DNA of 64,000 bases from Streptomyces pilosus (GCF_014649835.1 NZ_BMTU01000014.1:124001-188000), one strand, 5' to 3'; positions 49,386-58,646 are shown, counted from the first letter of the stretch. The notes: generated by a model from the sequence alone, not told the origin. Program-made: numbers and translations.

Positions 49386-50840
49386 TCAGCGGCCGTTTCC
49401 CGGGTGGTGAACGCTCAGGTCGCCGCGGGCCGACAGGACGCCGGCCAGGTCGCCGGGCTTGTTCCGCAGGGTGGCGTCCAGGAAGGCGAGCGTGGGCACG
49501 GCGACCGTGCGTGGGCTCTCGGTGCGGCCCAGCGAGCCGACCATGGAGGGCACAGGCGGCAGGTACAGGGGGCCGTCCATGAAGGTGAGGTGTGCGGCGC
49601 CCGGGACGGTGAGCCGGTAGCTCGTCGCGGTGTTGACCTTGATGGCCTTGGTGAGGCGGGGTAGGTAACGCGGGTCGGTGTCCGGGGTGATGGCCTGGGT
49701 CAGCGCCAGCGTCGGCCGGTGGAGGGAGGGGGAGAGGGGGCCGTGGGGGTAGCCGTCCAGATCGATGACGGCGCCGAAACGGAGGTCCTGCCGGGCGGCT
49801 TGCAGCGCGGCGGCGCCACCCATGGAGTGGCCGGTGACCGCGACGCGGCCGGCGTCCAGATGTCCGGTCAGCGGGTCGGTGATCTCGCCTCGGCCCAGTT
49901 GCTCCAGCCGGGTGAGGACGAAGCTGAGGTCGGCGGCCCGGACAGCCGTCCAGCCGGCAGCCAGTTCGTCGTCCTTGTCCTGGTCGCCGGTGGAGGTGAG
50001 CTCGGTGTTGATCGTTCGGCCGTCGGTGAGGACGACGGCCGCGGAGTCGTACGGGTGGTCGAGTGCGGCAACCACATAGCCGTGACTGGCCAGTTCCTCC
50101 GCCCAGGCGGTGTTCTGGGTGCGCACTCCGCCCGCCCCGGGAGAGAAGAGCACGACGGGGAAGCGTTCGCCCTCACCAGCTACCGGGGCGTTAAAGACCG
50201 AGTGGGTACGGGCGCGCGGAACGCCGTCGACCAGGAAACCGGGCAGGCCTGCATAGCGCGCGAGGGCGTCGGACACGATGCGCCCCTCGTGCTCCGTGCG
50301 TCCGAGGTACGGGGCCCGCTGCGTGCCTGCTGGGCTGGGCTGCGCGGGATACCAGAGCTGGACCACGACCGTGCGCCGGTCGTGCGGATCGGCGGTGAAG
50401 CTCTCGGGGCGGCGTGGGTCGGTCCACTGCACCACGCGGGTGCCGACCGCGAAGTCGCCCGACGGCTCGGGGAAGGCGGGTACGGGAAAGGCCCAGGCGG
50501 CCACTGGGCCCGTGGCGATCAGACCGATGCAGGCAGTCGATCCCGGCAACGCCAGCCACCATCGGGCCCGCCACGCAGGCCGGCCGCTGCGGCGTCGCAG
50601 CAGCGGCGAGACGGCGAACGGCAACGCGAGGACCGCGCCTGTCAGTACCGGCAGCATCTGCCAGCGGATCCCCGCCACGCTCAGCGCGATCGCAGACACG
50701 ACGAGAACTGCCCCCGCCGTGGTCGTGAGGCGTGGGCGGGCAGCGGAGGGAAGCCAGCGCGCCGCCACCACCGCGACTGCAGCCAGCAAGGCTGTGAATT
50801 CCAGGGGGGACATGTACAGCCCTGGGATGATCTCGGTCAC
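49386..50840 (-). CDS. Membrane-anchored alpha/beta hydrolase (platelet-activating-factor acetylhydrolase-like)
   Basis: A 484-aa protein with three N-terminal membrane helices (~residues 10-120) and an external alpha/beta hydrolase domain. The nucleophile lies in VTGHSMGGAAALQAA, the acid probably in VIDLDGYPHG and the His in VPGAAHLTFMD; VVLFSPGAGG is the oxyanion segment. The arrangement matches PAF-acetylhydrolase/chlorophyllase-type lipases. GTG 50840 is used as start; ATG 50813 (MSPLEFT) is equally plausible. The substrate is unknown. Confidence 0.85.
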   Translation of the reverse strand: MTEIIPGLYMSPLEFTALLAAVAVVAARWLPSAARPRLTTTAGAVLVVSAIALSVAGIRWQMLPVLTGAVLALPFAVSPLLRRRSGRPAWRARWWLALPGSTACIGLIATGPVAAWAFPVPAFPEPSGDFAVGTRVVQWTDPRRPESFTADPHDRRTVVVQLWYPAQPSPAGTQRAPYLGRTEHEGRIVSDALARYAGLPGFLVDGVPRARTHSVFNAPVAGEGERFPVVLFSPGAGGVRTQNTAWAEELASHGYVVAALDHPYDSAAVVLTDGRTINTELTSTGDQDKDDELAAGWTAVRAADLSFVLTRLEQLGRGEITDPLTGHLDAGRVAVTGHSMGGAAALQAARQDLRFGAVIDLDGYPHGPLSPSLHRPTLALTQAITPDTDPRYLPRLTKAIKVNTATSYRLTVPGAAHLTFMDGPLYLPPVPSMVGSLGRTESPRTVAVPTLAFLDATLRNKPGDLAGVLSARGDLSVHHPGNGR

Positions 50841-51315
50841 CCGGTCATCCTCGGCGCAGGACCCGCGCCGCCGCATCGGTCCCCGGTAGCCATCGGGGGA
50901 GACCTGAGGAGCAGTCCGGGCATGCGCTTCGTACGACCGGAGGCGTACCCAGGCATGTCGTCCGGGCGACCGGAGTGGTAATCGGGCGCACCAGGGCGAC
51001 GTTGGGGCGGCGTTCGCTCGAGCACGGGCCCATCACACCGGAGGCCGCCGAGGCGGACTGGTCGTAGTGCCGCCTCGGCGCCGGGCGTCGTGGCTCATGG
51101 CCGAGGGCACATCCCCACCGGCCAAGACCCGCAGGCCGTCAGCGGCCAGATCAACGCATGCGTAGACGAGCTCTAGACCGCCGGCGTCCTCGTCGACATC
51201 ACGCGGCACGGCACGATCACGATCCGTGCTCCTTTAGGCGTGACCGCATAGGCGGGTCGTTGGCGGTGCACGCCCGAAGGTCCGATGTCCTTTGGGCGCG
51301 CGGCAGGGAATCGGG
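50841..51315. other. Intergenic region with a decayed reading frame
   Basis: About 475 bp. From 51111 a plus-strand frame reads IPTGQDPQAVSGQINACVDE, a stop at 51174-51176, then TAGVLVDITRHGTITIRAPL to a stop at 51249-51251, which looks like the end of a gene interrupted by a nonsense codon. No start or intact gene is present. Confidence 0.4.
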
Positions 51316-52065
51316 TCAGGCGTTGTAGCCACCGTGGGCGTCCAGTACCGCGCCCGTGACGTACGACGCGGTGGGGCTCGCCAGGAAGGCGATCGCTGCG
51401 GCGATTTCGTCAGGGTGTCCCATGCGTTGCAGGGACAGCGAGCTGACCAGGGCCTTGAGGGTTTCGGCGTCCGGCGGTTGCATGCCGCCCTCCATCAGCC
51501 CGGCCTCTACGACGTTGGCCGTGATGTTTCGGGGTCCGAGGTCGCGTGCGACGCCCATGGTGTACCTCTCGATCCCGGACTTGGTCGCCGCGTAGTCGGC
51601 AAGGCCGGGGGCTCCGACCCGGGAGCCCAGTCCGGAGCTCACCGTTATGATGCGGCCGCCCGTGCGCAGCACTCGGGAGGCGGCCCGGATGATGGCGATC
51701 ACACCGAGGTAGTTGGTGGCGTGCATCCGGTCCAGGGCGGCGGTGTCGGTGTCCGGGTCGTCCACCGTGCCGGCCACGGAGATCGCCGCGTTGTTGACGA
51801 GAATGTCCAGGCCGCCGAAGTGCGCGACCACGTCGTCGATCAGCGCCGGCGCCCGGCTCGTGTCCGCCTGGTCGGACAGGAAGGCGACGGCCTTGGCTCC
51901 CTTGCCGTGCACCTCGTGGACGACGGCCTGCGCCTGCTCCTCGGAGCTGACGTAGGTGAAGGCGACGTCGGCGCCCTGCTCGGCCAGCAGTCGTACAGTC
52001 GCGGCTCCCAGTCCGCGGGACCCCCCGGTGACCAGGGCGACCTTGCCCGTGAGTGGCTTGCTCAT
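51316..52065 (-). CDS. Short-chain dehydrogenase/reductase (3-oxoacyl-ACP-reductase-like)
   Basis: A 249-aa NAD(P)H-dependent oxidoreductase. Cofactor motif TGGSRGLG (14-21), structural NNAA (91-94), and the active-site Ser143/144, Tyr158 and Lys162 (in GLADYAATKSG) are all present, so it should be active. Asp or Arg selection of NADP is not certain. It is divergent from an Rrf2 regulator with two palindromes between, so it is very probably induced by the signal that regulator senses. The substrate is unknown. Confidence 0.92.
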   Translation of the reverse strand: MSKPLTGKVALVTGGSRGLGAATVRLLAEQGADVAFTYVSSEEQAQAVVHEVHGKGAKAVAFLSDQADTSRAPALIDDVVAHFGGLDILVNNAAISVAGTVDDPDTDTAALDRMHATNYLGVIAIIRAASRVLRTGGRIITVSSGLGSRVGAPGLADYAATKSGIERYTMGVARDLGPRNITANVVEAGLMEGGMQPPDAETLKALVSSLSLQRMGHPDEIAAAIAFLASPTASYVTGAVLDAHGGYNA

Positions 52066-52095
52066 TTCTTCTCACCTCGTTGATTGACCTTGCGT

Positions 52096-52120
52096 CGTCG
52101 TAACACTAATTGTTACGACG
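52096..52120. promoter_or_regulatory. Operator 1 in the SDR/Rrf2 promoter
   Basis: CGTCGTAACA, five bases, TGTTACGACG: a perfect 10-bp inverted repeat lying 31 bp upstream of the SDR start. Confidence 0.85.
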
Positions 52121-52139
52121 CTCAGTTGCAACTATCACT

Positions 52140-52161
52140 GTTACGACTGTGCTGACGTAAC
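52140..52161. promoter_or_regulatory. Operator 2 in the SDR/Rrf2 promoter
   Basis: GTTACG, ten bases, CGTAAC: an inverted repeat built from the same half-site sequence (GTTACG/CGTAAC) as operator 1 but with wider spacing, 32 bp before the Rrf2 start. Confidence 0.72.
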
Positions 52162-52192
52162 ATGAAGCGTTGCGGCCGGGAGGAGAAGTCCA

Positions 52193-52627
52193 TTGAGCGC
52201 CAACAGCAGGCTGACCATCGCCGCCCACGCGCTGGCCTGGATCGGCCTCTACCAGCGCCAGGGTCACGAGGTCGCCACCTCCGAGCAGATCGCGACCAGC
52301 GCGAACACCAACCCAGTGGTGATCAGACGGCTGCTCGGCGAACTGCGCAGGGCCGGGCTCGTGGAGTCCCGGCGGGGCGTGGGCGCGGGCTGGTCGCTGG
52401 CACGCGAGTTGGAGTCGATGACCCTGCTCGACGTGTACGAGGCAGTGGAACCCGGCCCGCTGTTCGCAATGCACCGCACCACCCCCGACCAGGGATGCGT
52501 GGTGGGTCACGGCATCCAGCCGGCGATGCAGAGCATCTACGAGGGCATCGAGGAAACCCTGAGACGCGAGCTGGCCCGCGTCACGCTCGAGAACGTACTC
52601 CGAGACGTACTCGCGGCACCTCGCTAG
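52193..52627 (+). CDS. Rrf2-family transcriptional regulator
   Basis: A 144-aa regulator with the Rrf2 winged helix (TSEQIATSANTNPVVIRRLL, then RRAGLVESRRGVGAGW). It starts at TTG 52193 after AGGAGAAG. Unlike NsrR, IscR and RsrR it does not have the three-cysteine cluster: only one Cys (DQGCVVGHG) is present, so it probably does not hold an Fe-S cluster and may instead sense a thiol-reactive or small-molecule signal. The two shared-half-site palindromes upstream are its likely operators for itself and the SDR gene. Confidence 0.9.
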   Translation: MSANSRLTIAAHALAWIGLYQRQGHEVATSEQIATSANTNPVVIRRLLGELRRAGLVESRRGVGAGWSLARELESMTLLDVYEAVEPGPLFAMHRTTPDQGCVVGHGIQPAMQSIYEGIEETLRRELARVTLENVLRDVLAAPR

Positions 52628-52784
52628 TGCTGTGATCGGAAAGGTTCGCCGGGTGAGGTGCGGACGAGCAGTTTGAATGGGCTGGCAGACTGTATGCCGA
52701 GGGTCGGAAGTATCGAGGCGTGACCATCACCCTGCATGACGCCGGATCGACCGATACTGCTCGTGCTTCCTCTAGAGTCGCCGT

Positions 52785-53444
52785 ATGACGGAGGCCCCAG
52801 CTCAGGAGCGCGGCGCGCGGTCCCGGGACGCGATACTCGACACCGCCACCGACCTGATGTCGCGCCACGGCTACGCCGCCACGTCCATCTCGATGATCTC
52901 CGCCGCGTGCGGTCTGCCGGTCAGCTCGATCTACTGGCACTTCGGCAGCAAAAAGGGGATCTACGTCGCGGTGCTGGAGCGCGCCAGGACCACGTTGCTG
53001 GCGGCACTTCCCCCGTCCGAGGTGCCGGGCGCCGATGTCGCGCAGCGTCTGGACACCTTTCTCATGGAGGTCGGGGACGCCTTCCAGCGCCACCCGCGGG
53101 GTGTGAAACTCCTGTTGGGACTGGGCATGATGGGGCAGGACGCCAGCGCCGCAGCCGTGGCAGAGGTGCGTCAGTACCGCGACGCACTGGTGGACTGGGC
53201 CCGCGATTCGGTGAGTTCCGTCTTCGCGCTGCGTGACCGCCCCGAGGCGGCGGACGAGTTGGCGCGCTTCACACTGAGGATGGTGAGCGGAACCGCAGTG
53301 GCCCGCTGGTTCGAGGCGGATACCGTCCTGGACACCGGACCACTGCGCGTGGCGTTGCTGGCGCTGGCGGCCCACCACGGGGTTCCGACGCGGGGCGTCC
53401 CTGGCGAGGACGCCCCGACGTCCGTCGTCACGGCCAGGGAATGA
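52785..53444 (+). CDS. TetR-family transcriptional regulator
   Basis: A 219-aa regulator. The helix-turn-helix region reads AILDTATDLMSRHGYAATSI then ISAACGLPVSSIYWHFGSKK, and the C-terminal helices match the larger TetR ligand domain. It converges on the three-gene secreted-enzyme operon, its stop overlapping that operon's last gene by 17 bp, so regulation of that operon is plausible from its position but would need operators near 57.74 kb. AGTATCG (52709) and CGATACT (52752) upstream are a weak candidate site pair. Confidence 0.9.
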   Translation: MTEAPAQERGARSRDAILDTATDLMSRHGYAATSISMISAACGLPVSSIYWHFGSKKGIYVAVLERARTTLLAALPPSEVPGADVAQRLDTFLMEVGDAFQRHPRGVKLLLGLGMMGQDASAAAVAEVRQYRDALVDWARDSVSSVFALRDRPEAADELARFTLRMVSGTAVARWFEADTVLDTGPLRVALLALAAHHGVPTRGVPGEDAPTSVVTARE

Positions 53445-54795
53445 CGACCCGGTACTTGCCGCCCGCAGACTGCTCGGGTGGCTCGTGGGCGCGTTCGACG
53501 CTCACGTGGCCTACGCCGTGGGCGATGAGCAGGGCGACCATCTCCTTTCGCACCGCCGTCCACAACCGCTCCCGGTCGGCCGTGACGGCGGACAGGATCC
53601 GCACGCGGACGCAGCTGGGCGCCGTCTGGACGATCTGGAACAGGTCGATGCCCGGGATGCTTTCCAGAAGGGTCTCGAAGGCCATGGGCACGATATGCAC
53701 GGTGCCGCCGTCCAGGCGCGGGAAGGACAACAGGTCGGCCGCGCGGCCGCGTACTCTGATCGCGGGGAGCAAGTCTCCGCACGGGCATGCGTCAGGACGC
53801 AGCACAACACTGTCGCCGAGGTCGTAGCGCAGGATCGGCTGTGCCCATCGACACAAGCTGGTCAGGAGCACGGTGAAGGACTCCTGACCCGGCGGGGTGG
53901 GGCGGAGATCGGGCCCGACGGGCTCCAGGATCAGCCAGTCGCTGTGGACGTGGAGCCACCCCGCCGGGCAGCCGTAGGCCAGGGCGAGGCTCTCGTTGCA
54001 GCCGTAGGTGTCGACCAGGTGCGCCCCGAAGGCAGAGCGGATCCTGCGGTGGTCGTGGTCACTGACCCCCTCGGCCAGCAATGACACCGCGGCCGGGGCG
54101 ATGCGCAGCCGACCGGCCAGCTGCTCGCCGGCGAGCAGCGCGATCACAGTGGCGTAGCCGGCCAGGAATACAGGTCGGCACTGGTTGAGCTGGTCCACCA
54201 GCTCGGGCAGCGGGCTGTGCACCGACAGCACCCGGCTGCCCCGGGCCGGCAGCCGACCGACGGCGCGAGAGCGGACGATGACGGTGTACGCGGCCAGATG
54301 CCCGCCAATGGCCACGATGTGCGCCGACCGCATGCGGCGGATGAGCAGCCGGGCCGTCACCGCGGGCGTAAGGGTACGCCGGGCGGCCCGCAGGGACAGG
54401 ACCCTGACCACCGCCGCCGCGTGGTCGTCGAGCAGGAACACACCACGGTGACCGGTGGTTCCCGAGGTGGTGGTGACCAGGTATCGGCCCAGGAAGCGCT
54501 CGCCGGCCCGCCGGGGATCCGCGACGAACGCCCGTACGCGGTCGATGGTCACCTCGGGATCGGTGACCCAGTCGTCGAAACGCGCCATCAGGTCCTGCTT
54601 GCGCGTGACCGGCAATAGGGTGGGATCCTCGATGCGTTCGGGTAGGGTCCGGTACAGCTCGCGGTAGTACGGGGAGTGGGTGCGGGCGAAGTCGATCATC
54701 GCGGTCAGCCGTTCGCGCTGCCGGTGCGCCAGGCCGTCCGGGCCCTGCCGCAGCGTTCGGCGGCCGTCTCGGATCAGGGCGAGCGTCGATGTCAT
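53428..54795 (-). CDS. PaaK/CapK-like adenylate-forming enzyme
   Basis: A 455-aa protein of the phenylacetate-CoA-ligase/F390-synthetase branch of the ANL superfamily, which activates a carboxylate as its adenylate. The phosphate-binding loop is YLVTTTSGTTGHRGVF near residues 104-119; GCNESLALAYG is the adenine-region analogue, and LRYDLGDSVVLR carries the ribose-binding Asp. A Cys-x-Cys (ACPCGD) may bind metal, as in CapK-like members. Its ATG overlaps the carboxylesterase stop (ATGA). The acid substrate and acceptor (CoA or a carrier) are unknown. Confidence 0.86.
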   Translation of the reverse strand: MTSTLALIRDGRRTLRQGPDGLAHRQRERLTAMIDFARTHSPYYRELYRTLPERIEDPTLLPVTRKQDLMARFDDWVTDPEVTIDRVRAFVADPRRAGERFLGRYLVTTTSGTTGHRGVFLLDDHAAAVVRVLSLRAARRTLTPAVTARLLIRRMRSAHIVAIGGHLAAYTVIVRSRAVGRLPARGSRVLSVHSPLPELVDQLNQCRPVFLAGYATVIALLAGEQLAGRLRIAPAAVSLLAEGVSDHDHRRIRSAFGAHLVDTYGCNESLALAYGCPAGWLHVHSDWLILEPVGPDLRPTPPGQESFTVLLTSLCRWAQPILRYDLGDSVVLRPDACPCGDLLPAIRVRGRAADLLSFPRLDGGTVHIVPMAFETLLESIPGIDLFQIVQTAPSCVRVRILSAVTADRERLWTAVRKEMVALLIAHGVGHVSVERAHEPPEQSAGGKYRVVIPWP

Positions 54796-56489
54796 CGCAC
54801 GGCTCCTTCGGGAACGGGAGCGGGCTGCCAGAACGCGCAGTGGTGGTCGGCCGCGAACCCGGTGGTGGGTTCGACCCGGTCCGGGGCCAGCACCTGGATG
54901 CGGTCCCCGTCGGCCGTGTAGCGCGGCCAGGTCTCAGTCCCGGGTGCGTTGGGGTCGCCCGTGGCCGCGAAGCGGGCCCAGTAGGCAGTCATCGTGGCGG
55001 ACAGCCGGCGCTGGGCGGGCGTGAGGGGTGCTACCGAGTCCATGGGGAACAAATAGGCCAGTTCTGCGGCATGGAAGGCACCCTGCGGCGTGTGCGGTGC
55101 CGGGATGAACGGTGGCGCCTGGGCGTCGTGGAACTCGTAGGCGTAGACGGGCGTCCGGCTGACGTACAGCCGGCTGTCGGCCCGTGCCGGGCAGGCGAAC
55201 CGCTGGTCGGTGCCGACGGCGGAGTAGGCCAGGTTGGCGGACGGATAGGCCGAGACCGGGTAGGTGTCCAGGACCGCGGCCGCGCGGTTGCCGTGCTGGA
55301 GTCGGACCAGGCCGGCGTAGGAGTCGGGGGTCAGAGGGCCGCCGCCGAGCAGATCCACGTACAGCGCGGTGAAGTAGCGGTATTCGTCATGGGTGTTGCC
55401 GCTCAGCGTCGGGACCGCGTTCACTCGCCCCTCGGCCCACGCCGTGCGCGGAGGACGGGGGAGGACGCGAGGGCCGGTGTTCGGGGCCCACAGGGAGGCG
55501 GCCCCCGTCCCGGTGGCGCGGATGAGCTCGGAGGCGGGCACGGCACGCAGGCAGCCTGCTGCGGTCGTCGGGTCGGTGCAGCCGACCGAGGCCGCGAAGC
55601 CGCTTCCCTTCCGTTCGGCCGCGTCGAGCGGGAGTGGCGTCGGACTGCCGTCCGCGGCGCAGGCTCCGCTCTGCTGGATCGCCCGGTGGAACAGGTTTTC
55701 CGCGGTCGGCGAGGCGATGTGGAGGCAGGTGTCCGCCGACCCGGCGGACTGACCACCGAGCGTCACCCGGTTCCGGTCGCCACCGAAGACACCGATGTTG
55801 CGCCGCACCCAGCGCAGGGCTGCCTGTTGGTCCATCAGGCCGTAATCACCCGAGGCGCGGTCCGGGCTCTCGGCCGACAGGGCGGGGTGGGCCAGGAACC
55901 CCAGCGCCCCGAGGCGGTAGTTGATGGTCACCACGACCACACCCCGCGCCGCCAGGGCGGAGCCGTCGTAGTCGCTGCCCGCGCCGTAGACGTTACCCCC
56001 GCCGTGCAGCCACACCAGGACCGGAAGGGGCCGGTCGCCGGTGCGGGCGGGCGTGCGGACATTGAGGTACAGGCAGTCCTCCACGGTGCTGCCCGTGCGG
56101 TTGGACTCGCCGGGCAGGACGGGGCCGCCGTCGGGGAGCAGCGTCAGCGGTAACTGGGGGCAGGGGTGAGCCGGTGCGGTGGCGTTCCGTACGCCTGACC
56201 ATCGCGGTGGGGGGAGTGGCGGACGCCAGCGCAGCTCACCGGTCGGCGGGGCGGCGAACGGGATCCCCTGGAAGACCCGCCCGCCGTGGTGAACGGCCGC
56301 GCCTCGCACCCAGCCCCGGTCGGTGCGCACGACCAAGGAGTCGGGGCCAGAAGCGGCGCGAGCAGTGGGCGGAGGAACGGTCAGTGACAGAAGCAGGGCC
56401 GCGACGGCGGCTGTGGCGCGGGCTGAAGTGCGCAGGCACGGGGCTCTCATCGCTCGCTCCAGGTGCCGGTGTCGGGGGTGGAAGGTCAT
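54792..56489 (-). CDS. Secreted type-B carboxylesterase
   Basis: A 565-aa exported esterase. The signal is ATAAVAALLLSLTVPPPTARA (about residues 25-45); the 24 residues before it may be non-native, with ATG 56450 (Met14) an alternative start, but the first ATG overlaps the upstream stop. Carboxylesterase motifs are complete: EDCLYLNV, LHGGGNVYGAGS oxyanion hole, GGQSAGS with Ser248, and a late His. It hydrolyses ester or carbamate bonds outside the cell. It is the middle gene of an operon with a beta-helix protein and a PaaK-like enzyme. Confidence 0.92.
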   Translation of the reverse strand: MTFHPRHRHLERAMRAPCLRTSARATAAVAALLLSLTVPPPTARAASGPDSLVVRTDRGWVRGAAVHHGGRVFQGIPFAAPPTGELRWRPPLPPPRWSGVRNATAPAHPCPQLPLTLLPDGGPVLPGESNRTGSTVEDCLYLNVRTPARTGDRPLPVLVWLHGGGNVYGAGSDYDGSALAARGVVVVTINYRLGALGFLAHPALSAESPDRASGDYGLMDQQAALRWVRRNIGVFGGDRNRVTLGGQSAGSADTCLHIASPTAENLFHRAIQQSGACAADGSPTPLPLDAAERKGSGFAASVGCTDPTTAAGCLRAVPASELIRATGTGAASLWAPNTGPRVLPRPPRTAWAEGRVNAVPTLSGNTHDEYRYFTALYVDLLGGGPLTPDSYAGLVRLQHGNRAAAVLDTYPVSAYPSANLAYSAVGTDQRFACPARADSRLYVSRTPVYAYEFHDAQAPPFIPAPHTPQGAFHAAELAYLFPMDSVAPLTPAQRRLSATMTAYWARFAATGDPNAPGTETWPRYTADGDRIQVLAPDRVEPTTGFAADHHCAFWQPAPVPEGAVR

Positions 56490-57736
56490 GGCGTGTACTC
56501 GTATGCGCCGATGTCACAGGTGGCGCCCTGCGGGCGAGTGACGCCGCGCTGATCGGTGGCCGGGCAGTCCACGGCCGCGTCCAGGGCGGGACTGCCCGGC
56601 AGCAGCGCCACGGTGTCCGTGGGGCCGCCATGGTTTGCCAGCGGTCCGACCAGCGGGTCACGACTGGGCATGTCGCCCGCGGCCGAGAGCCGGCAGCTGC
56701 CGTCGCCGTCGATGTTGTGGCCCTGTGACGAGATGGTGGCGAAGGCCTTCTCACAGTCGGCGGCCGCGCCGTCGACGGTGTTGCCCGCGACGACGGAGTT
56801 GCGCAGGGTCATGCGTCCCAGTGGCAGATTGACGATGTCGGGGATGGGCGCGGGCAGGCTGTCCAGGTAGGCCGGTGCGATGTTGATGCCGCCACCGCCG
56901 TCGCTGGAACTGTTCCTGATGATGGTCGAGTTGAGGATCTGCACGGCTCCCAGGCCGCGGATGTCGATGCCTCCGCCGTAGCCGCCGAGGCTGCCGGGGC
57001 GGTCGCCCGGGTTCGTCACGCGGTTGTCGGCGATCGTCGAGTTCGTCACGGTGCCGCTGTCGTCGAATCGGATGCCGCCGGCCTCTCCGGCGGCATTCCG
57101 GCTGACCGTACTCTCGACGAGATCCAGGTGAGAGTCCGGGACGTTGAAGACGCCGCCGCCGTAGCCGGCGGAGTTACCGGTCACGGCGACCCGGCGCAGC
57201 GTCAGGTGCCCTGCGTTGGCGATGCCACCGCCACCGGTGTCGGTGAAAGGCAGTTCGCGCTGCTTGGCCCTTCCCCCGGTGATCGTCACACCGGACATGT
57301 GGGTGTCCGCCCGCAGGCGGAAGACCCGGTCCAGGTGATTGGCGTCGATCACGGTGCTCCGCGCGCCGGCGCCCTGGATCGTGGTGGGTGCGTCGACGTT
57401 CAGGTCCCCCGTGGTCGGGTCGGGATGGTCGCCGATGATCAGCCGGGGGTCGGGCGGGATCGTGAGCCGGTAATGGCCAGGGGGCAGTGTGATCGTACTG
57501 CCCGGCCGGGCGTTGGCGGCCATTGCGGCGGCACGCAGGCTGCACGCGCCCGACGCGGTGCGGCACCGGCCGTCCGACGGGTCGGCGTCCACCGCGTCGG
57601 CGGTGGTGTCCACGACGAACTCCGCAGGGTCGGCGGCCGGGGCCGCGGTGACGGTGGCCCTGGCGGAGAGTGGCGCCGTGATGGCGAGGACGGTAGCGGC
57701 GAGTGTCGCAGTGGTGACGGTGACTAGGGCTCTCAT
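56486..57736 (-). CDS. Secreted right-handed beta-helix protein (CSLREAI-domain)
   Basis: A 416-aa exported protein with signal peptide (residues 1-27). It opens with DTTADAVDADPSDGRCRTAS then GACSLRAAAMAANARPGSTI, the CSLREAI-type beginning of polymorphic-outer-membrane-like beta-helices. About eight coils of parallel beta-helix follow (TLRRVAVTGNSAGYGGGVF, STVSRNAAGEAGGIRF). The end AGYEYTP-like GAYEYTP is typical. Such proteins bind or cleave polysaccharides or act as adhesins; no catalytic pair is obvious. It heads the operon; GGGAGGAG precedes the ATG and the next gene overlaps by ATGA. Confidence 0.88.
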   Translation of the reverse strand: MRALVTVTTATLAATVLAITAPLSARATVTAAPAADPAEFVVDTTADAVDADPSDGRCRTASGACSLRAAAMAANARPGSTITLPPGHYRLTIPPDPRLIIGDHPDPTTGDLNVDAPTTIQGAGARSTVIDANHLDRVFRLRADTHMSGVTITGGRAKQRELPFTDTGGGGIANAGHLTLRRVAVTGNSAGYGGGVFNVPDSHLDLVESTVSRNAAGEAGGIRFDDSGTVTNSTIADNRVTNPGDRPGSLGGYGGGIDIRGLGAVQILNSTIIRNSSSDGGGGINIAPAYLDSLPAPIPDIVNLPLGRMTLRNSVVAGNTVDGAAADCEKAFATISSQGHNIDGDGSCRLSAAGDMPSRDPLVGPLANHGGPTDTVALLPGSPALDAAVDCPATDQRGVTRPQGATCDIGAYEYTP

Positions 57737-58158
57737 GCGGTGAACTCCTCCCGACGAGGGGTCTGCGCGTACGAGGAATCGGTGGCTGTAGGAACTCGGA
57801 ACTGGTGGAGATGGCAGGCACGGCTCATGCGGACAACGGTGCGTGGTTGCGCTGGAGCGGCGACGCCGACCGAGGAGCGGAAGAAGAACCGGCAGAGCGG
57901 GAGAACAGGTCCGCGTCTCTGTAGCGAGCGTTCCATTCAGAGCGGATCGTGTCTACGCGCCGACGGAAGAAAGGCCGAAGTGCAGCGCTGCCGTACGACC
58001 GGAGCGTTCTCTGCGATCACTGCGGGCGGGTCGGCTCCGAGCACCACATGTGGGTGGCCTCTGACGTGGTGCGTACGGCTGGCTGGGGCCGCCTGGGCGC
58101 GGCACGGTTTACTTCCGGCCACGCAGCAGGACGCTCCCCGTCTGCTGGCCGGACCGGG
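57737..58158. other. Intergenic region upstream of the beta-helix operon
   Basis: About 420 bp that should carry the operon promoter on the minus strand. Open frames here run into the Cas3 remnant but do not read as protein. No -35/-10 pair or TetR-like palindrome was identified. Confidence 0.4.
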
Positions 58159-58566
58159 CTGACGCGGCTGCGCTTGCGGCGCACGGGGTTCGCTCAGACG
58201 AACGGGATTCAGGGTGAGCCCAATCCGTTGCAGCGTTCGGTGATGGAGGAGCCGCGGCCGGCGGTGGGCCAGGGGCGGCGTGGCGGCATCTTCCTGGTCA
58301 CCGCTGCTCCGGGGGACGGCAAGAGCCAGACGGCTCTGGAAGCCGAGCGAGTCTTGTCCGAGGCGTTCGGCACGCAGGGGTATGCGTTCTTGCTGCCGAC
58401 GATGGCCACCAGTGATCAGATGCACGGGCGGGTCGCGAAGACGTCGCTGCGTCAGGCGGGCGAGGAGGCCGGGCTGACGCTGGTCCGCAGCAACCCTCAG
58501 CGGCGTATCGGCTCCGGGCCCCCGCCGGTCTCGTTGAGCCGGCGGGTGATGGAGGAGTCGTGGTAG
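58159..58566 (+). pseudogene. Fragment of a type I CRISPR helicase-nuclease gene (cas3)
   Basis: A plus-strand frame carries FAQTNGIQGEPNPLQRSVME, then GGIFLVTAAPGDGKSQTALE with the Walker A motif APGDGKS, then YAFLLPTMATSDQMHGRVAK, which is the start of the Cas3 helicase domain of actinobacterial type I-E systems. The N-terminal HD nuclease, DEAH box and C-terminal helicase motifs are gone, and the sequence stops making sense after about 58491. No other cas gene is nearby. Confidence 0.78.
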
Positions 58567-58646
58567 CCGAAGGGGTTCGAAATGGTTCGCCTGTCCGGCA
58601 GGGGTGGGCGCCGGATCCGTAGGAAGGGGGCCGCCGTCGGAACCGG

